Origin: Corynebacterium atrinae
GTDB taxonomy: Bacteria > Actinomycetota > Actinomycetes > Mycobacteriales > Mycobacteriaceae
Assembly: GCF_030408455.1 (NCBI RefSeq)
Contig: NZ_CP046977.1
Span: 496,001-560,000, forward strand
DNA length: 64,000 nt
Direction of reading: 5' to 3'
Shown: in pieces, positions 50,583 through 60,020 of the stretch
How the letters are laid out: each line of letters starts with the position of its first letter
Numbering within the stretch: position 1 is the first letter of the stretch
Program-made: the position numbers and the translations under genes
Notes under the pieces: model-generated
The model's input: only the letters and a program-made list of their open reading frames with translations
Told to the model about the DNA's origin: nothing
The model's database searches: none

Positions 50583-51806
50583 GTGATTGACGCTGCAGGA
50601 AACCCCCACGCCCACGTCCCGGGCATGCCCACCGTCACCGTAATCGGCGATGGCCAGCTCGCCCGGATGATGCAGACCGAAGCCATCGAACTCGGTCAAT
50701 CCATCCGGCTCCTCGCAGCCTCCCCCGACGCATCGGCAGCCCAAGTGGCCGCGGATGTGGTCTACGGCGATTACACCGACCTTGCTGATCTCCGCCGGGC
50801 GGTCGTGGGCGCCGACGCCGTCACCTTCGACCACGAGCACGTGCCCACCGAGCACCTGCGCGCACTCATCGCCGAGGGCATCAACGTCCAACCCGGCCCC
50901 GACGCCTTGGTCAACGCCCAGGACAAGCTGGTCATGCGCAAACGCCTCCGCGAGATCGGCGCCCCCGTCCCGCCCTTCGCGGCGATCGAATCAGTCGAGG
51001 ATGCGGAAGCGTTTTTCGACGCCGTCGACGGCGCCGTCTGCCTCAAAGCTCGCCGCGGCGGCTACGACGGCCACGGCGTCTGGTTCCCCGCCGACCGCGC
51101 GCAGCTGCGCACTCTCGTTGCCGAACTACTCGCGGCAGACACCCCACTCATGGCAGAAAAGAAGGTCGCCTTGGTGCGCGAGCTTTCGGCCATGGTGGCA
51201 CGCACCCCATCCGGGCGCGTCGAGGCCTGGCCCGTCGTGGAGTCAGTCCAGACCAACGGAATCTGCACCGAGGCGGTCTCACCCGCGCCGGGCTTGTCCC
51301 CGGAGCTGGGTCAGCGAGCCCGCGACCTGGCCGTGCACGTCGCCGAAGAACTCGGGGTGACCGGCGTCCTTGCCGTCGAGCTCTTCGAATTCGCCGACGC
51401 CAACGGCCAACCAGACATCGCCGTCAACGAGCTGGCCATGCGCCCGCACAACACCGGCCACTGGACCCAAGACGGCTGCGTGACCAGCCAATTCGAGCAA
51501 CACCTGCGGGCCGTCCTGGATTACCCACTCGGCTCCACCGAGCCCACCGCCCCCGTCACTGTCATGGCTAACGTCCTCGGTGGTGAGGCCGACCCGGAGA
51601 TGCCCATGGCTCAGCGCATGGCGCAGGTTTGGCAGCGCTTCCCCCACGTCAAGATCCACCTCTACGGCAAGACCTGGCGCGCCGGGCGGAAGATTGGCCA
51701 CGTTAACGTCTCCGGCGAGAACGTTGAACTCGTCCGCCGGGAAGCGAACCTCGCGGCCGACTTCCTCGTCCATGGCCGCTGGGCCGACGGTTTCATCGCT
51801 GCTTAG
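50583..51806 (+). CDS. purK: 5-(Carboxyamino)imidazole ribonucleotide synthase PurK
   Basis: ATP-grasp enzyme converting AIR, ATP and bicarbonate to N5-CAIR in purine synthesis. The 407-residue protein shows [16 protein letters not shown] at the N-terminus, [21 protein letters not shown] (ATP-binding loop, about 159-171), [17 protein letters not shown] (metal/substrate site) and a C-terminal HVNVSGEN region. GTG 50583 is the start. It is directly upstream of purE, which uses its product. Confidence 0.94.
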   Translation: MIDAAGNPHAHVPGMPTVTVIGDGQLARMMQTEAIELGQSIRLLAASPDASAAQVAADVVYGDYTDLADLRRAVVGADAVTFDHEHVPTEHLRALIAEGINVQPGPDALVNAQDKLVMRKRLREIGAPVPPFAAIESVEDAEAFFDAVDGAVCLKARRGGYDGHGVWFPADRAQLRTLVAELLAADTPLMAEKKVALVRELSAMVARTPSGRVEAWPVVESVQTNGICTEAVSPAPGLSPELGQRARDLAVHVAEELGVTGVLAVELFEFADANGQPDIAVNELAMRPHNTGHWTQDGCVTSQFEQHLRAVLDYPLGSTEPTAPVTVMANVLGGEADPEMPMAQRMAQVWQRFPHVKIHLYGKTWRAGRKIGHVNVSGENVELVRREANLAADFLVHGRWADGFIAA

Positions 51807-51844
51807 CAGCTCTGCCTAGGTTCGCCTCTGGCACAATGACACCC

Positions 51845-52345
51845 ATGAATCCCCAAGTTGGCATCATCATGGGCTCGGACTCGGACTGGCCCACCGTCGC
51901 CCCCGCCGCCGAGGCCCTCGCCGAGTTCGGCGTGCCCTTTGAAGTGGGTGTCGTCTCAGCTCACCGCACCCCGGAGAAGATGCTCGCCTACGCCAAGGCG
52001 GCACACGAGCGTGGCCTCAAGGCCATCATCGCCTGCGCCGGTGGCGCCGCCCACCTGCCGGGGATGGTCGCCGCAGCCACGCCGCTGCCCGTCATCGGTG
52101 TACCCCGTGCGCTGCAGGATCTCGACGGCATGGATTCGCTGTTGTCCATCGTCCAGATGCCAGCGGGCGTGCCCGTCGCCACCGTCTCCATTGGCGGGGC
52201 GAAAAACGCTGGTCTGCTGGCCGTGCGCATCCTCGGCGCAGGCGACCCGGCCCTGGTGGAGAAGATGGCCGCCTACCAGGCGGCCATGGCTCAAGAAGTC
52301 GAGCGCAAGGACGAAAACCTGCGACGAAAGCTGCTTGGAAGCTAG
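51845..52345 (+). CDS. purE: N5-CAIR mutase PurE
   Basis: Class I PurE mutase moving the carboxyl group of N5-CAIR to form CAIR. The 166-residue protein has [38 protein letters not shown] and [12 protein letters not shown], all typical of the octameric bacterial enzyme. ATG 51845 gives MNPQVG; an ATG three codons earlier is equally possible. A CACAAT box just upstream could be a -10 for a leaderless transcript, but most expression may come from purK. Confidence 0.95.
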   Translation: MNPQVGIIMGSDSDWPTVAPAAEALAEFGVPFEVGVVSAHRTPEKMLAYAKAAHERGLKAIIACAGGAAHLPGMVAAATPLPVIGVPRALQDLDGMDSLLSIVQMPAGVPVATVSIGGAKNAGLLAVRILGAGDPALVEKMAAYQAAMAQEVERKDENLRRKLLGS

Positions 52346-52348
52346 GTT

Positions 52349-54010
52349 TTAGCGGCGATCGTCTGAGCTTGCACGCAGTGCCTGGCTAATCTGCGAGTAG
52401 TAGGCTCCATGGCTATTCACCAGATCACTGACATCATGGTCGATGATGGACGCAATGTTTGTTTGAAATCCTGAGTGCCCCACGGAGACTTTGTTGCCTT
52501 GAGCAGTGCGGTACAGCCACGCGAGAATCGAGTCGTTCTTCGAATGGTAGTTGTGAATTGTTCCCGATACAGATCTGCCCAGACCGGCCCATTCCTTTGA
52601 CGCTCGCTGGCTGACAGCAGAACCAAGCAAATGGACATCTAAGATCCGGGGCACATCTGACTTCGTTGACAGCGCGGTTGCCGTCTTGATCATCACACGA
52701 CCACCGAGGCTGTGGCCGATGAGCACCCAGTCCTTTCGATCGGTCTTGATGATGAGCTCCGCCAGCGCCTGCCCGGCTCGCTCCGCCTTGTTAACTGCGA
52801 GGTGCCAAGGGTTGTTGACGACGTCCAGGGCACCCAACAAGCCGCCGGCCGGTCCTAGGTTTCTCGCGGCCTTCTTGCTTGCCCGCTTTACGACCTTTTT
52901 CGCCCCGGCAATCGCGAGGCCCTTTGCCGCACCGTTGCTCAGAAAAACTCCGAGATCGCTCAGTTCCTTGGCGCCCCAGCTAAGAAGGTAAATTGTGGGG
53001 TTATCGTAGCTTAACTTGGCGAATCGCTCCTCGTTCAACCAACTGGTGTCGTTTTCAGTGAAGAAGCCGCGGGCGATGACGACGGCAGGGCCTGTGCCTT
53101 GATGGATCTTTTTGATTTTAAATGACTTATCGGTATCGAGGTATCCCCTGAGATAAAGGGTTCCCCAGGCGCCGCCGATGACTGTACCTGTCATGGTGAT
53201 CACGGCGGTTCCACCTGCCATACCGAATCCGCCCGCTGCGAGCGCGCCGCCGCCGAGCGTCGCTAGACCTGCATTTGTAGCTGCCGCACCAGTCAAACCC
53301 AGAAACTTCACTCCGATGAAGCCACCGATTGCAGGTGCGGCCCCGGCCGCCGCTATGGTCGCTACACCGGCGGCTCCGATCCCAGCCGTTGCATAGAGAG
53401 TATTGCGCGCCATGTTCTTTCGCGTGTAGTTCATCGCTTCGCGGAAATCCGCTAGATCCGCGAGAGGTGCTGCCGCGTTTTCGAACGATGGGAGCTCGTG
53501 CCGGTGTTCGGAGCAGTAGGGGACCACATTGCGGACCTTGCGTTTGTAGACCGCGAGCGCGTGGCACCCAGGTACTGTGCAGGTGATGGTGGCTGATCCA
53601 CAACCGCCACACAGGTAGATGGTCGTGCCTGGGCCGCGTCTTTCGACCTTCTGGTGCACGGTGAAGTACAAGCAGGATGAGCACCAAGCCTGCCTGGAAT
53701 CACTTGTGAGCCTATCGGACAGTTTGGCGAGTTGGGAGCATTCCTTGAACAATGCCTCGGCTCCCTTGGCCTGTGCCTTTTGCTCGTCCTCATTCAAGGA
53801 TTCGTCGTGACTGTCGAGGTAGGCGCCGAGGGCGAGCAGAAAGCTGGATTTCATCGCCGGGTTGCCAGTGAGGATCGCATCACCTTCAATTATCGGCTCT
53901 GCCTGGTTTGGTCGCATATCGATGGAGATGTAGCGGCCTTTCGGGGAGCGTAGCTCGCAAATAACGCGACCGTCGGATAGTTCATCGATGGTAATTGCAT
54001 CGGTTTTCAT
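52349..54010 (-). CDS. DUF726 alpha/beta-hydrolase with Cys/His-rich zinc-ribbon-like segment
   Basis: A 553-residue protein. Residues 110-171 contain regularly spaced Cys/His (C110, C113, C134, C137, C144, C149, H150, C166, H169, H171), likely one or two zinc sites. Residues 204-290 are Gly/Ala-rich hydrophobic helices, probably membrane-associated. Residues 305-553 are the DUF726 hydrolase domain: ILIGHSLGGRV-type elbow (Ser434), with Asp493 and His534 as likely triad partners. DUF726 occurs in eukaryotic TMCO4 and scattered bacteria; function unknown, probably lipase or esterase-like. ATG 54010 fits the start of conserved-looking sequence; longer frames to 54331 cannot be excluded. Confidence 0.75.
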   Translation of the reverse strand: MKTDAITIDELSDGRVICELRSPKGRYISIDMRPNQAEPIIEGDAILTGNPAMKSSFLLALGAYLDSHDESLNEDEQKAQAKGAEALFKECSQLAKLSDRLTSDSRQAWCSSCLYFTVHQKVERRGPGTTIYLCGGCGSATITCTVPGCHALAVYKRKVRNVVPYCSEHRHELPSFENAAAPLADLADFREAMNYTRKNMARNTLYATAGIGAAGVATIAAAGAAPAIGGFIGVKFLGLTGAAATNAGLATLGGGALAAGGFGMAGGTAVITMTGTVIGGAWGTLYLRGYLDTDKSFKIKKIHQGTGPAVVIARGFFTENDTSWLNEERFAKLSYDNPTIYLLSWGAKELSDLGVFLSNGAAKGLAIAGAKKVVKRASKKAARNLGPAGGLLGALDVVNNPWHLAVNKAERAGQALAELIIKTDRKDWVLIGHSLGGRVMIKTATALSTKSDVPRILDVHLLGSAVSQRASKEWAGLGRSVSGTIHNYHSKNDSILAWLYRTAQGNKVSVGHSGFQTNIASIIDHDVSDLVNSHGAYYSQISQALRASSDDRR

Positions 54011-54470
54011 AGAATGGACGCTACTGCCAAGGGCCGACGGATGAGGTCCGAATGCTTGGATCATTTCGAAAGGTTGTTCATGAAGCATCCCGGTTGGGGG
54101 CTCCAAAGAGCAACAGCACCCTCTCGGCACCAAACTCGGCGCAGATGGATTGTGACCAACTTCGAGCGATTCGAGGGCGTTGACTGTGACGTTTTGCTTC
54201 CATGTGCACCAAAGCACGTACCAGTGAAGTGTTGACGACTTGTCCGGCGAGTGGAACAGGTTCGAAGTCTCTGGCCAGCACAATTCCGGGCTGGACGTCA
54301 TGGCCAGGTCTGAAAAGCAGGGATCGGTCAAGTTCTAGGTGGTGGGGAGGCTCCTGCCCGGGAGGGATAGACGGCGAGGATTTCTTCTCATGTGGAGGCG
54401 GACAATCGCTCGTTGCCCTAGTTCGAATACCCAAGACGGTCATGTCTGGGGTCGGGGATACGATCAGGCT
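54011..54470. other. 460-bp region without a convincing gene
   Basis: Frames exist on both strands but none resembles a known protein or has a good ribosome site. A 121-codon minus-strand frame (54078-54443) and the upstream extension of the DUF726 gene overlap each other, and at most one could be real. Base composition resembles the accessory island on either side. Promoters for the divergent DUF726 gene and the small-protein pair must lie here. Confidence 0.45.
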
Positions 54471-54743
54471 GTGAAACTTGAAAACGTAACCGCCAACAGG
54501 GATGTCACGGCCGAGGATGTTGAGTGGATTCGCCTACAGCGCCGCTCTGCTGCCACGGAACCGGAATACATCGCAGTCCGTGCACGCCTCTTCCAGCTAG
54601 CGGCTGATCTGGAGCAACGTCCTGCCCCATCCAGCCCGTGGATTCTCGCTCTATTCGGTGTGCTCATCATCGGGGCTGGATGTGCGCTTGGTTATGGTAT
54701 TTACCTTATAGCCGACTCGATGTGGGCATGGCTGAACTCATGA
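54471..54743 (+). CDS. Small single-helix membrane protein (island gene 1)
   Basis: A 90-residue protein: a charged N-terminal region (KLENVTANRDVTAEDVEWIRLQRR), then a transmembrane helix (about residues 58-83) and a short tail. GTG 54471 was chosen over a start at 54339, whose added residues are low-quality sequence. The last four bases overlap the next gene's ATG (ATGA), so the two are co-translated. No family recognised. Confidence 0.6.
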   Translation: MKLENVTANRDVTAEDVEWIRLQRRSAATEPEYIAVRARLFQLAADLEQRPAPSSPWILALFGVLIIGAGCALGYGIYLIADSMWAWLNS

Positions 54744-55183
54744 AAAAGAACAATGCTGGGTTCGGCACGCTTGTTCTTTTCGCCTTAGTGGTCATGGCCG
54801 TGCTGTGGGTTGTTGGTGTTGCGCTGTGGCTTCTGTCTATCGCCGTTCCGATCGCGGGACTGATTTTCGGTTGTATGATCTTCTCCCAAGCCAATGACGC
54901 ACGTCGCCAGGTCCGCACTCATGAAGCAGTTGACTCCGAACTCGAAGCCCTGAGACGTGACGCCTCATTGGAACTGGCGGAGACCATAGCGAGGTTCGAC
55001 ACCCTGGTTGTGACCAAGGGAATCGGCACTGAACTTTACGGGCATGACGATCAGGCCGCCGAAATCTACCGGCAGTTGCTTGCTACGCACGAGTCGCTGC
55101 AGTTGGCAGCCACCCCGACACAGAAGATTGAGTCCGTCCTGCAGTCGGATACGGCCCGTAGGGACGCAGAACGCTACCTCTAG
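54740..55183 (+). CDS. Two-helix membrane protein with helical cytoplasmic tail (island gene 2)
   Basis: A 147-residue protein with two adjacent transmembrane helices (about 8-30 and 33-53) and a long charged helical tail containing DSELEALRRDASLELAETIARF and ending in ARRDAERYL. ATG 54740 forms an ATGA overlap with the preceding stop; ATG 54728 is an alternative. No signature motif is visible. It ends 65 bp before the convergent hypD stop. Confidence 0.6.
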   Translation: MKKNNAGFGTLVLFALVVMAVLWVVGVALWLLSIAVPIAGLIFGCMIFSQANDARRQVRTHEAVDSELEALRRDASLELAETIARFDTLVVTKGIGTELYGHDDQAAEIYRQLLATHESLQLAATPTQKIESVLQSDTARRDAERYL

Positions 55184-55248
55184 GATTTAGCGGATATCCT
55201 GATCGGTTGGCCTGTAACAATCACGGGTCCTCCATTCGGCTGACAGCC

Positions 55249-56373
55249 TCAGGTTAAGGATGCCGTCATCGCGCGGTCGAGTCGGCCGAAGTTGTAATAT
55301 GCGGCGCAGGCACCCTCGGGGGAGACCATGCACGTGCCAATCGGTGTGTCGGGGGTGCAGGCGGTGCCGAAGACCTTGCACTGCCAGGGCTTGATCTGTC
55401 CGGTGAGGACGGACCCGCACTCGCAGGCGGCGGGGTCGTCGACGCGGGAGCCGGGGACGTCGAAAAGCATCTCGGCATCCCAGGCGGCGTAGTCCGCAGA
55501 GACGCCCAGGCCGGAGTCCGGCAGCCAGCCGAGGCCGCGCCACTCGAAGGTGTCGCGGAGCGTGAACACCTCGCTGAGGAGTTCCCGGGCGGCGGGGTTG
55601 CCGCCGGGGCGCACCACGCGGGCGTATTGGTTTTCCACCCTGGCTTCACCGGCCAGGAATTGGTCGATGAGCATCTCCACGGCCTGGAGAATGTCCAGCG
55701 GCTCGAAGCCGGCGACGGCGACGGGCAAGTGATGCTCGGCGGGGAGAAACTCGAAGGCCTGGGTGCCCACGATGGTGGCCACGTGGCCGGGGCCGATGAA
55801 TCCATCGACCGCGGTCTTGCCGCCATTGGCGATGGCGCGCAGCGGGGGCTCGATGGTGACATGGTTGGAAAAGACAGAGAAATTGTCTGCGCCACGGTCC
55901 CGCGCGTTGCGCAGGGTGATGGCGGTGGACGGGGCGGTCGTTTCAAAGCCGACGGCGAAGAACACCACCTGCTTGTCGGGGTTGTCCTCGGCGAGTTTCA
56001 AGGCGTCGAGCGGGGAGTACACGAAGCGGATGTCAGCGCTGCGGGCTCTAGCCTGCAGGAGCGAGCCATCGGAACCCGGCACGCGCATCATGTCACCGAA
56101 GGTGGTGAGGATGACCTCGGGCTGTTCGGCGAGCCACAGTGCGTCGTCGACGCGGCCCATGGGGATGACGCAGACGGGACAGCCGGGGCCATGCACGAGA
56201 TCGATCGAACTGGGCAGGAGGTTCTCCAAGCCGTAGCGATAAATGCTGTGGGTGTGGCCGCCACAGATCTCCATGATCTTCACCGGGCGGTCGAGGCGGG
56301 CGGCTTTGTCGGTGATGCGCATGATGAGGGCGCGGGCGTCGGCTGGGTCCCGGAATTCATCAACGAATTTCAT
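55249..56373 (-). CDS. hypD: Hydrogenase Fe(CN)2CO cofactor assembly protein HypD
   Basis: Cytosolic scaffold that, with HypC and HypE, assembles the Fe(CN)2CO unit of [NiFe] hydrogenase. The 374-residue protein shows MEICGGHTHS, VHGPGCPVCVIP (cysteines of the cofactor site), TTFGDMMRVPGS, GFETTAPS and the C-terminal CTPDTPIGTCMVSPEGACAAY cysteine cluster. ATG 56373 lies four bases after the hypC stop, so hypC-hypD form an operon. It is convergent with the island genes. Confidence 0.95.
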   Translation of the reverse strand: MKFVDEFRDPADARALIMRITDKAARLDRPVKIMEICGGHTHSIYRYGLENLLPSSIDLVHGPGCPVCVIPMGRVDDALWLAEQPEVILTTFGDMMRVPGSDGSLLQARARSADIRFVYSPLDALKLAEDNPDKQVVFFAVGFETTAPSTAITLRNARDRGADNFSVFSNHVTIEPPLRAIANGGKTAVDGFIGPGHVATIVGTQAFEFLPAEHHLPVAVAGFEPLDILQAVEMLIDQFLAGEARVENQYARVVRPGGNPAARELLSEVFTLRDTFEWRGLGWLPDSGLGVSADYAAWDAEMLFDVPGSRVDDPAACECGSVLTGQIKPWQCKVFGTACTPDTPIGTCMVSPEGACAAYYNFGRLDRAMTASLT

Positions 56374-56377
56374 GGGG

Positions 56378-56647
56378 CTACTCGATCCTCGTCGTGGTGA
56401 ACGAATCAACTTCGTCCTCGAAGGTATTGGCTCCCAGCTGCTTGATCTGCTGCAGGGTGGTGCGCGCCTCTTCCTCATCGATCTTGCTCAAGGCGAATCC
56501 GACGTGGACGAGCACCCACTCACCGATCTCGAGGCCCTCGGCGACCAGTAGGTCGGTGGAAATTACCCGGGTCACCCCGTCGATGCTGACGGTGGCGCGG
56601 GTGGAATCCTTGATGTCCACCACCTGCGCGGGTACTCCTAGGCACAT
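56378..56647 (-). CDS. hypC: Hydrogenase maturation chaperone HypC
   Basis: An 89-residue HypC/HupF-family protein starting MCLGVPAQVV; Cys2 is the essential residue exposed after Met removal. It carries iron intermediates between HypD and the hydrogenase large subunit. It has the expected beta-rich core, VLVHVGFALSKIDEEEA. It is divergent from hypE across 64 bp and upstream of hypD. Confidence 0.95.
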   Translation of the reverse strand: MCLGVPAQVVDIKDSTRATVSIDGVTRVISTDLLVAEGLEIGEWVLVHVGFALSKIDEEEARTTLQQIKQLGANTFEDEVDSFTTTRIE

Positions 56648-56711
56648 ATTGACAGCTCCTCGGTCGGGTGACGGGAAAAGGTCTTAATCCGATGCTACTC
56701 GCCGGACTAGC

Positions 56712-57812
56712 ATGATCTTCATGGATCCCAAGAACCGACTCAACGAGGACGTGGACAAAGTCAACGCCACCATTTCCCGGGTCCGGCGCCGCCCGGGGCG
56801 GCTGAAGGACGATCACGTCACCCTCTCCCACGGGGCCGGGGGGAAAGCGTCGGCGGCACTGGTGGAGCAGGTTTTCTATGAAGCTTTTGGCAATGACCTG
56901 TTGGGCCAAGCCGGGGACTCCGCAGTCTTCGATCTCGTGGGCCCAGCTCGCCTGGCCTTTTCCACCGACTCCTATGTGGTCAATCCCATTGAGTTCCCGG
57001 GCGGCTCCATCGGGGAGCTGGCGGTTAACGGCACGGTTAATGATCTGGCGGTGGCCGGTGCGGTGCCGAAGTACCTCTCCGCGGCGTTCATCCTCGAAGA
57101 GGGGCTAGAGATCTCCGTGCTGCGCCGGGTGGTCGCCGCGATGGCAGCTGCCGCCGAGAAGGCGGGAGTAGTCATCGCCGCCGGTGACACCAAGGTTGTC
57201 CCGCGCGGCGCCTGCGATCGGATCTACATCACCACCGCCGGGGTAGGCGAGATCCCCGACTCCCGTGACTTGGGATTCCACCGGGTTGAGCCGGGTGATC
57301 GGATTCTCCTCTCCGGTCCCATCGCCGATCACGGCATGTCCGTCATGATGGCCCGCGGCGACCTTGCCATCGACGCCCCCATCGAGTCCGACACCCGCGA
57401 AGTCGCTTCCCTCACCGCCGCGCTGCTGGACGCGGCCCAGGGGACGAAGTGGATGCGTGACGCCACGCGCGGTGGCCTAGCCACCGTAATGAATGAGCTG
57501 GCCGAGCAGACGGGCCTTGCCGTGTTGCTCGAGGATACCGCCCTGCCCGTGCGCTCGATGACCCGCGCGGCCTGCGACATCCTGGGCATCGATCCGCTCT
57601 ACGTGGCCAACGAGGGCACTTTCGCCGCCGTGGTCGCCGCTGAGGAAGCGGAAGCCGCCTTAGCCGCATTGCAGGCAGCGGGCGCCCCGGAGGCGTGCCT
57701 GGTGGGACGGGTCGCGGCGGAACCGGAAGCCTCCGTCGTGCTCCTCACCGCCTTCGGCGGCACTCGGATGGTGGACAAGCTCGTCGGCGACCCACTGCCG
57801 CGAATCTGTTAG
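56712..57812 (+). CDS. hypE: Carbamoyl-phosphate-derived cyanide donor HypE
   Basis: A 366-residue PurM-fold ATPase that dehydrates the HypF-carbamoylated C-terminal cysteine to a thiocyanate. It has LSHGAGGKAS, FSTDSYVVNP, AVNGTVNDLAVAGAVP and the obligatory C-terminal PRIC, whose final Cys is the carbamoyl acceptor. Both ATG 56712 and ATG 56721 are possible starts. Divergent from hypC; its 3' end overlaps hypF on the other strand by about 150 bp. Confidence 0.95.
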   Translation: MIFMDPKNRLNEDVDKVNATISRVRRRPGRLKDDHVTLSHGAGGKASAALVEQVFYEAFGNDLLGQAGDSAVFDLVGPARLAFSTDSYVVNPIEFPGGSIGELAVNGTVNDLAVAGAVPKYLSAAFILEEGLEISVLRRVVAAMAAAAEKAGVVIAAGDTKVVPRGACDRIYITTAGVGEIPDSRDLGFHRVEPGDRILLSGPIADHGMSVMMARGDLAIDAPIESDTREVASLTAALLDAAQGTKWMRDATRGGLATVMNELAEQTGLAVLLEDTALPVRSMTRAACDILGIDPLYVANEGTFAAVVAAEEAEAALAALQAAGAPEACLVGRVAAEPEASVVLLTAFGGTRMVDKLVGDPLPRIC

Positions 57813-59996
57813 CCCCACCGCTAGGCGCCCGGCGAGGGCCTGCCCGAGGCTCAGCCCGCCGTCGTTGGCAGGCACCTTCTCGTGCAGGAGGAGCCGGTGA
57901 CCGGTGCCTTCGATGACGGCCTGCAGATCCGCGACGAGGATCCGGTTGAGGGCGCAGCCCCCGGTGAGACCGATGACCTCGGTGCCGGCGTCGTCGGCGG
58001 CGCGGAGCAGCTCGCCGCCGACGAGGCGGGCGAGACCCGCATGGAAGAGGCGGGCGCGGTCGGCTGGGGTGAGCGAGGCGTCGAGAAGCGCAGCCATGAG
58101 GGCGGGGATGCTGTCCGGGATGCGGTCCGGATAAGCGCCAGTCGACGCCAGGCCTTCCAGCGACATCGCCGCCTGGGCCTCGAAGGTGATCGCGCCTGGG
58201 ACGACGCCGAGGAAGGCCGCGGCGGCGTCGAAAAGCCGACCAGTAGAGCTGGTGGACACGGTGCCGATGCCGCTGGACAGCTGGGAGCGCACCAGCTCCA
58301 CCTCGGCCGCAGGTGCTCCCGGTGGGGACCAGTCCAGGCCATAAGCCGCCGCCACTCCCAGGGCGCTGCGCCACGGATGCGTGACGGCGCGGTCGCCGCC
58401 GACCAGTGGGAAGTCGGGTAGGTGCCAGGTGCGGGCCGCCTGGTCGAGCGTGGGGGAGAGGGTGAGGAGCTCGCCACCCCAGATGGTGCCGTCCAGACCG
58501 AAGCCGGTGCCGTCCAGGGTGGCCACCACGGCGGGGCCCTGGAAGATGCCGTGTTCGGCCAGCAAGGAGAGCGCGTGTGCGTGATGGTGCTGGACCTCGA
58601 CCAGGTCGAGGCCGTGACGTTCGGCGAAACGTGCCGCCCAGGAGCTCGTGGAATAGCCAGGATGCAGGTCGCAGACGACCAGTTCAGGCGCGCCGCGGCG
58701 CATGCTCAGCAGTTGCTCGACGGCCCGCTCGAAGGCCTCCTGGGTGGCCAGCGAACCCATGTCGCCGATATGGGCGGAAACGTGCGCGTAGTCCTCATGG
58801 GCCAGCGTGAAGGTGTTCTTCAGCTCGCCGCCGACGGCGAGCACACTCGGGCCGGGTGGCAAGGGGATGGGTACGGGGGCGTATCCGCGGGAGCGGCGCG
58901 CCGGGGTGCTGCCGATAAACACCGAGTCCTCCACGGGAACGTGAATCTCTCGGTCGTGCAGGACGAAGAGATCGGCGATACCGCCCAGTTTCTCCAGCGC
59001 TTGGTCGTTGCTAAAGCACAACGGCTCCCCGGCGACGTTTCCCGAGGTGGCGGCCACTGGCCGATCAACCAGGAGGTGGTGCAGCGGGGAGTACGGCAGC
59101 ATGATCCCGACGTCACTCAGGCCCGGTGCCACCTCCTCCGGCAACACGCCGCGGGAGGGCGCGATGACGATTGGCCGGGCGGGGGAGAGCAATAGTTCTT
59201 CCTCCTCCTGGGAGAACACCGCCAGGGTGCGGGCCGACTCGAGCGTCGGGGCCATGATGGCCAACGGTTTTCCGGGCCGATTCTTCCGCTCCCGAAGGGT
59301 GCGCAGTGCTGAGGGGGACTGGGCGTCGCACAGCAGATGAAAGCCGCCGATACCGCGCACGGCGATGATCTGCCCGGCATCGAGGGCCATCCGCACAGCG
59401 TGAAATACGTCCTCCGACTCAGGGGAAGTCCACAAGCGAGGACCGCAATCGGGGCAGGAGATCGGCTGGGCGTGAAAACGCCGGTCACGTGGGTCTTCGT
59501 ACTCGGCCTGGCAGGCGGGGCACATGGGAAAATCCCGCATCGTGGTCAAGGGGCGGTCATACGGCAGCCCCTGGATGATCGATAACCGGGGCCCGCAATT
59601 GGTGCAGGTGGTGAAGGGGTAGCGGTAGCGCCGATTAGCCGGGTCGGACATATCCGCCAGGCAATCCGCGCAGGTCGCCACATCCGGCGGGAGCAAGGTG
59701 CGCGCGCCGGGCACGTGCTCAGAGGGCACAATCCGAAAGCCAGCTTCCTCCCGCGGGTCTTGCTTGTCGACGTCCGCCCGCACCACAGTGGCCAACGCCG
59801 GCAACGTCTCCAGCAGCTCGGCGTAGAACGCCTCGACGTCGGACAGCGTGCCCTGGACCTCGATGAACACTTCCCGGTCGTTATTGCCGCAGAAGCCGGT
59901 GACCGGGAACTTCTGCGCAACCTGCGCCACGTGGGGGCGAAAACCCACTCCCTGCACCACCCCGAAGAGGCGATAGCGGCGACGGGTGAGCTCCAT
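57660..59996 (-). CDS. hypF: Carbamoyltransferase HypF
   Basis: Transfers a carbamoyl group from carbamoyl phosphate to HypE. The 778-residue protein has an N-terminal acylphosphatase domain (GVVQGVGFRPHV), two zinc-finger pairs (CADCLADM/CTNCGPR and CPACQAEY/CPDCGPR), a YrdC-like domain (GIGGFHLLCDA) and a Kae1-like domain (VEVQHHHAHALS, ANDGGLSLGQAL). ATG 59996 fits the conserved start. The C-terminal ~50 residues run beyond the family's normal end, antisense to hypE, as if the normal stop were lost. Confidence 0.93.
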   Translation of the reverse strand: MELTRRRYRLFGVVQGVGFRPHVAQVAQKFPVTGFCGNNDREVFIEVQGTLSDVEAFYAELLETLPALATVVRADVDKQDPREEAGFRIVPSEHVPGARTLLPPDVATCADCLADMSDPANRRYRYPFTTCTNCGPRLSIIQGLPYDRPLTTMRDFPMCPACQAEYEDPRDRRFHAQPISCPDCGPRLWTSPESEDVFHAVRMALDAGQIIAVRGIGGFHLLCDAQSPSALRTLRERKNRPGKPLAIMAPTLESARTLAVFSQEEEELLLSPARPIVIAPSRGVLPEEVAPGLSDVGIMLPYSPLHHLLVDRPVAATSGNVAGEPLCFSNDQALEKLGGIADLFVLHDREIHVPVEDSVFIGSTPARRSRGYAPVPIPLPPGPSVLAVGGELKNTFTLAHEDYAHVSAHIGDMGSLATQEAFERAVEQLLSMRRGAPELVVCDLHPGYSTSSWAARFAERHGLDLVEVQHHHAHALSLLAEHGIFQGPAVVATLDGTGFGLDGTIWGGELLTLSPTLDQAARTWHLPDFPLVGGDRAVTHPWRSALGVAAAYGLDWSPPGAPAAEVELVRSQLSSGIGTVSTSSTGRLFDAAAAFLGVVPGAITFEAQAAMSLEGLASTGAYPDRIPDSIPALMAALLDASLTPADRARLFHAGLARLVGGELLRAADDAGTEVIGLTGGCALNRILVADLQAVIEGTGHRLLLHEKVPANDGGLSLGQALAGRLAVGLTDSRQWVADELVHHPSAAEGGEEHDGGFRFRRDPSHQARLRGARCLQCG

Positions 59997-60020
59997 GACA
60001 TCGAGGGTAGCCTCAAGGGT

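Noticed and set aside
54078..54443. 121-codon minus-strand frame in the island gap
   Set aside because: No recognised domain, no ribosome site, and it conflicts with the upstream extension of the DUF726 frame on the same strand.
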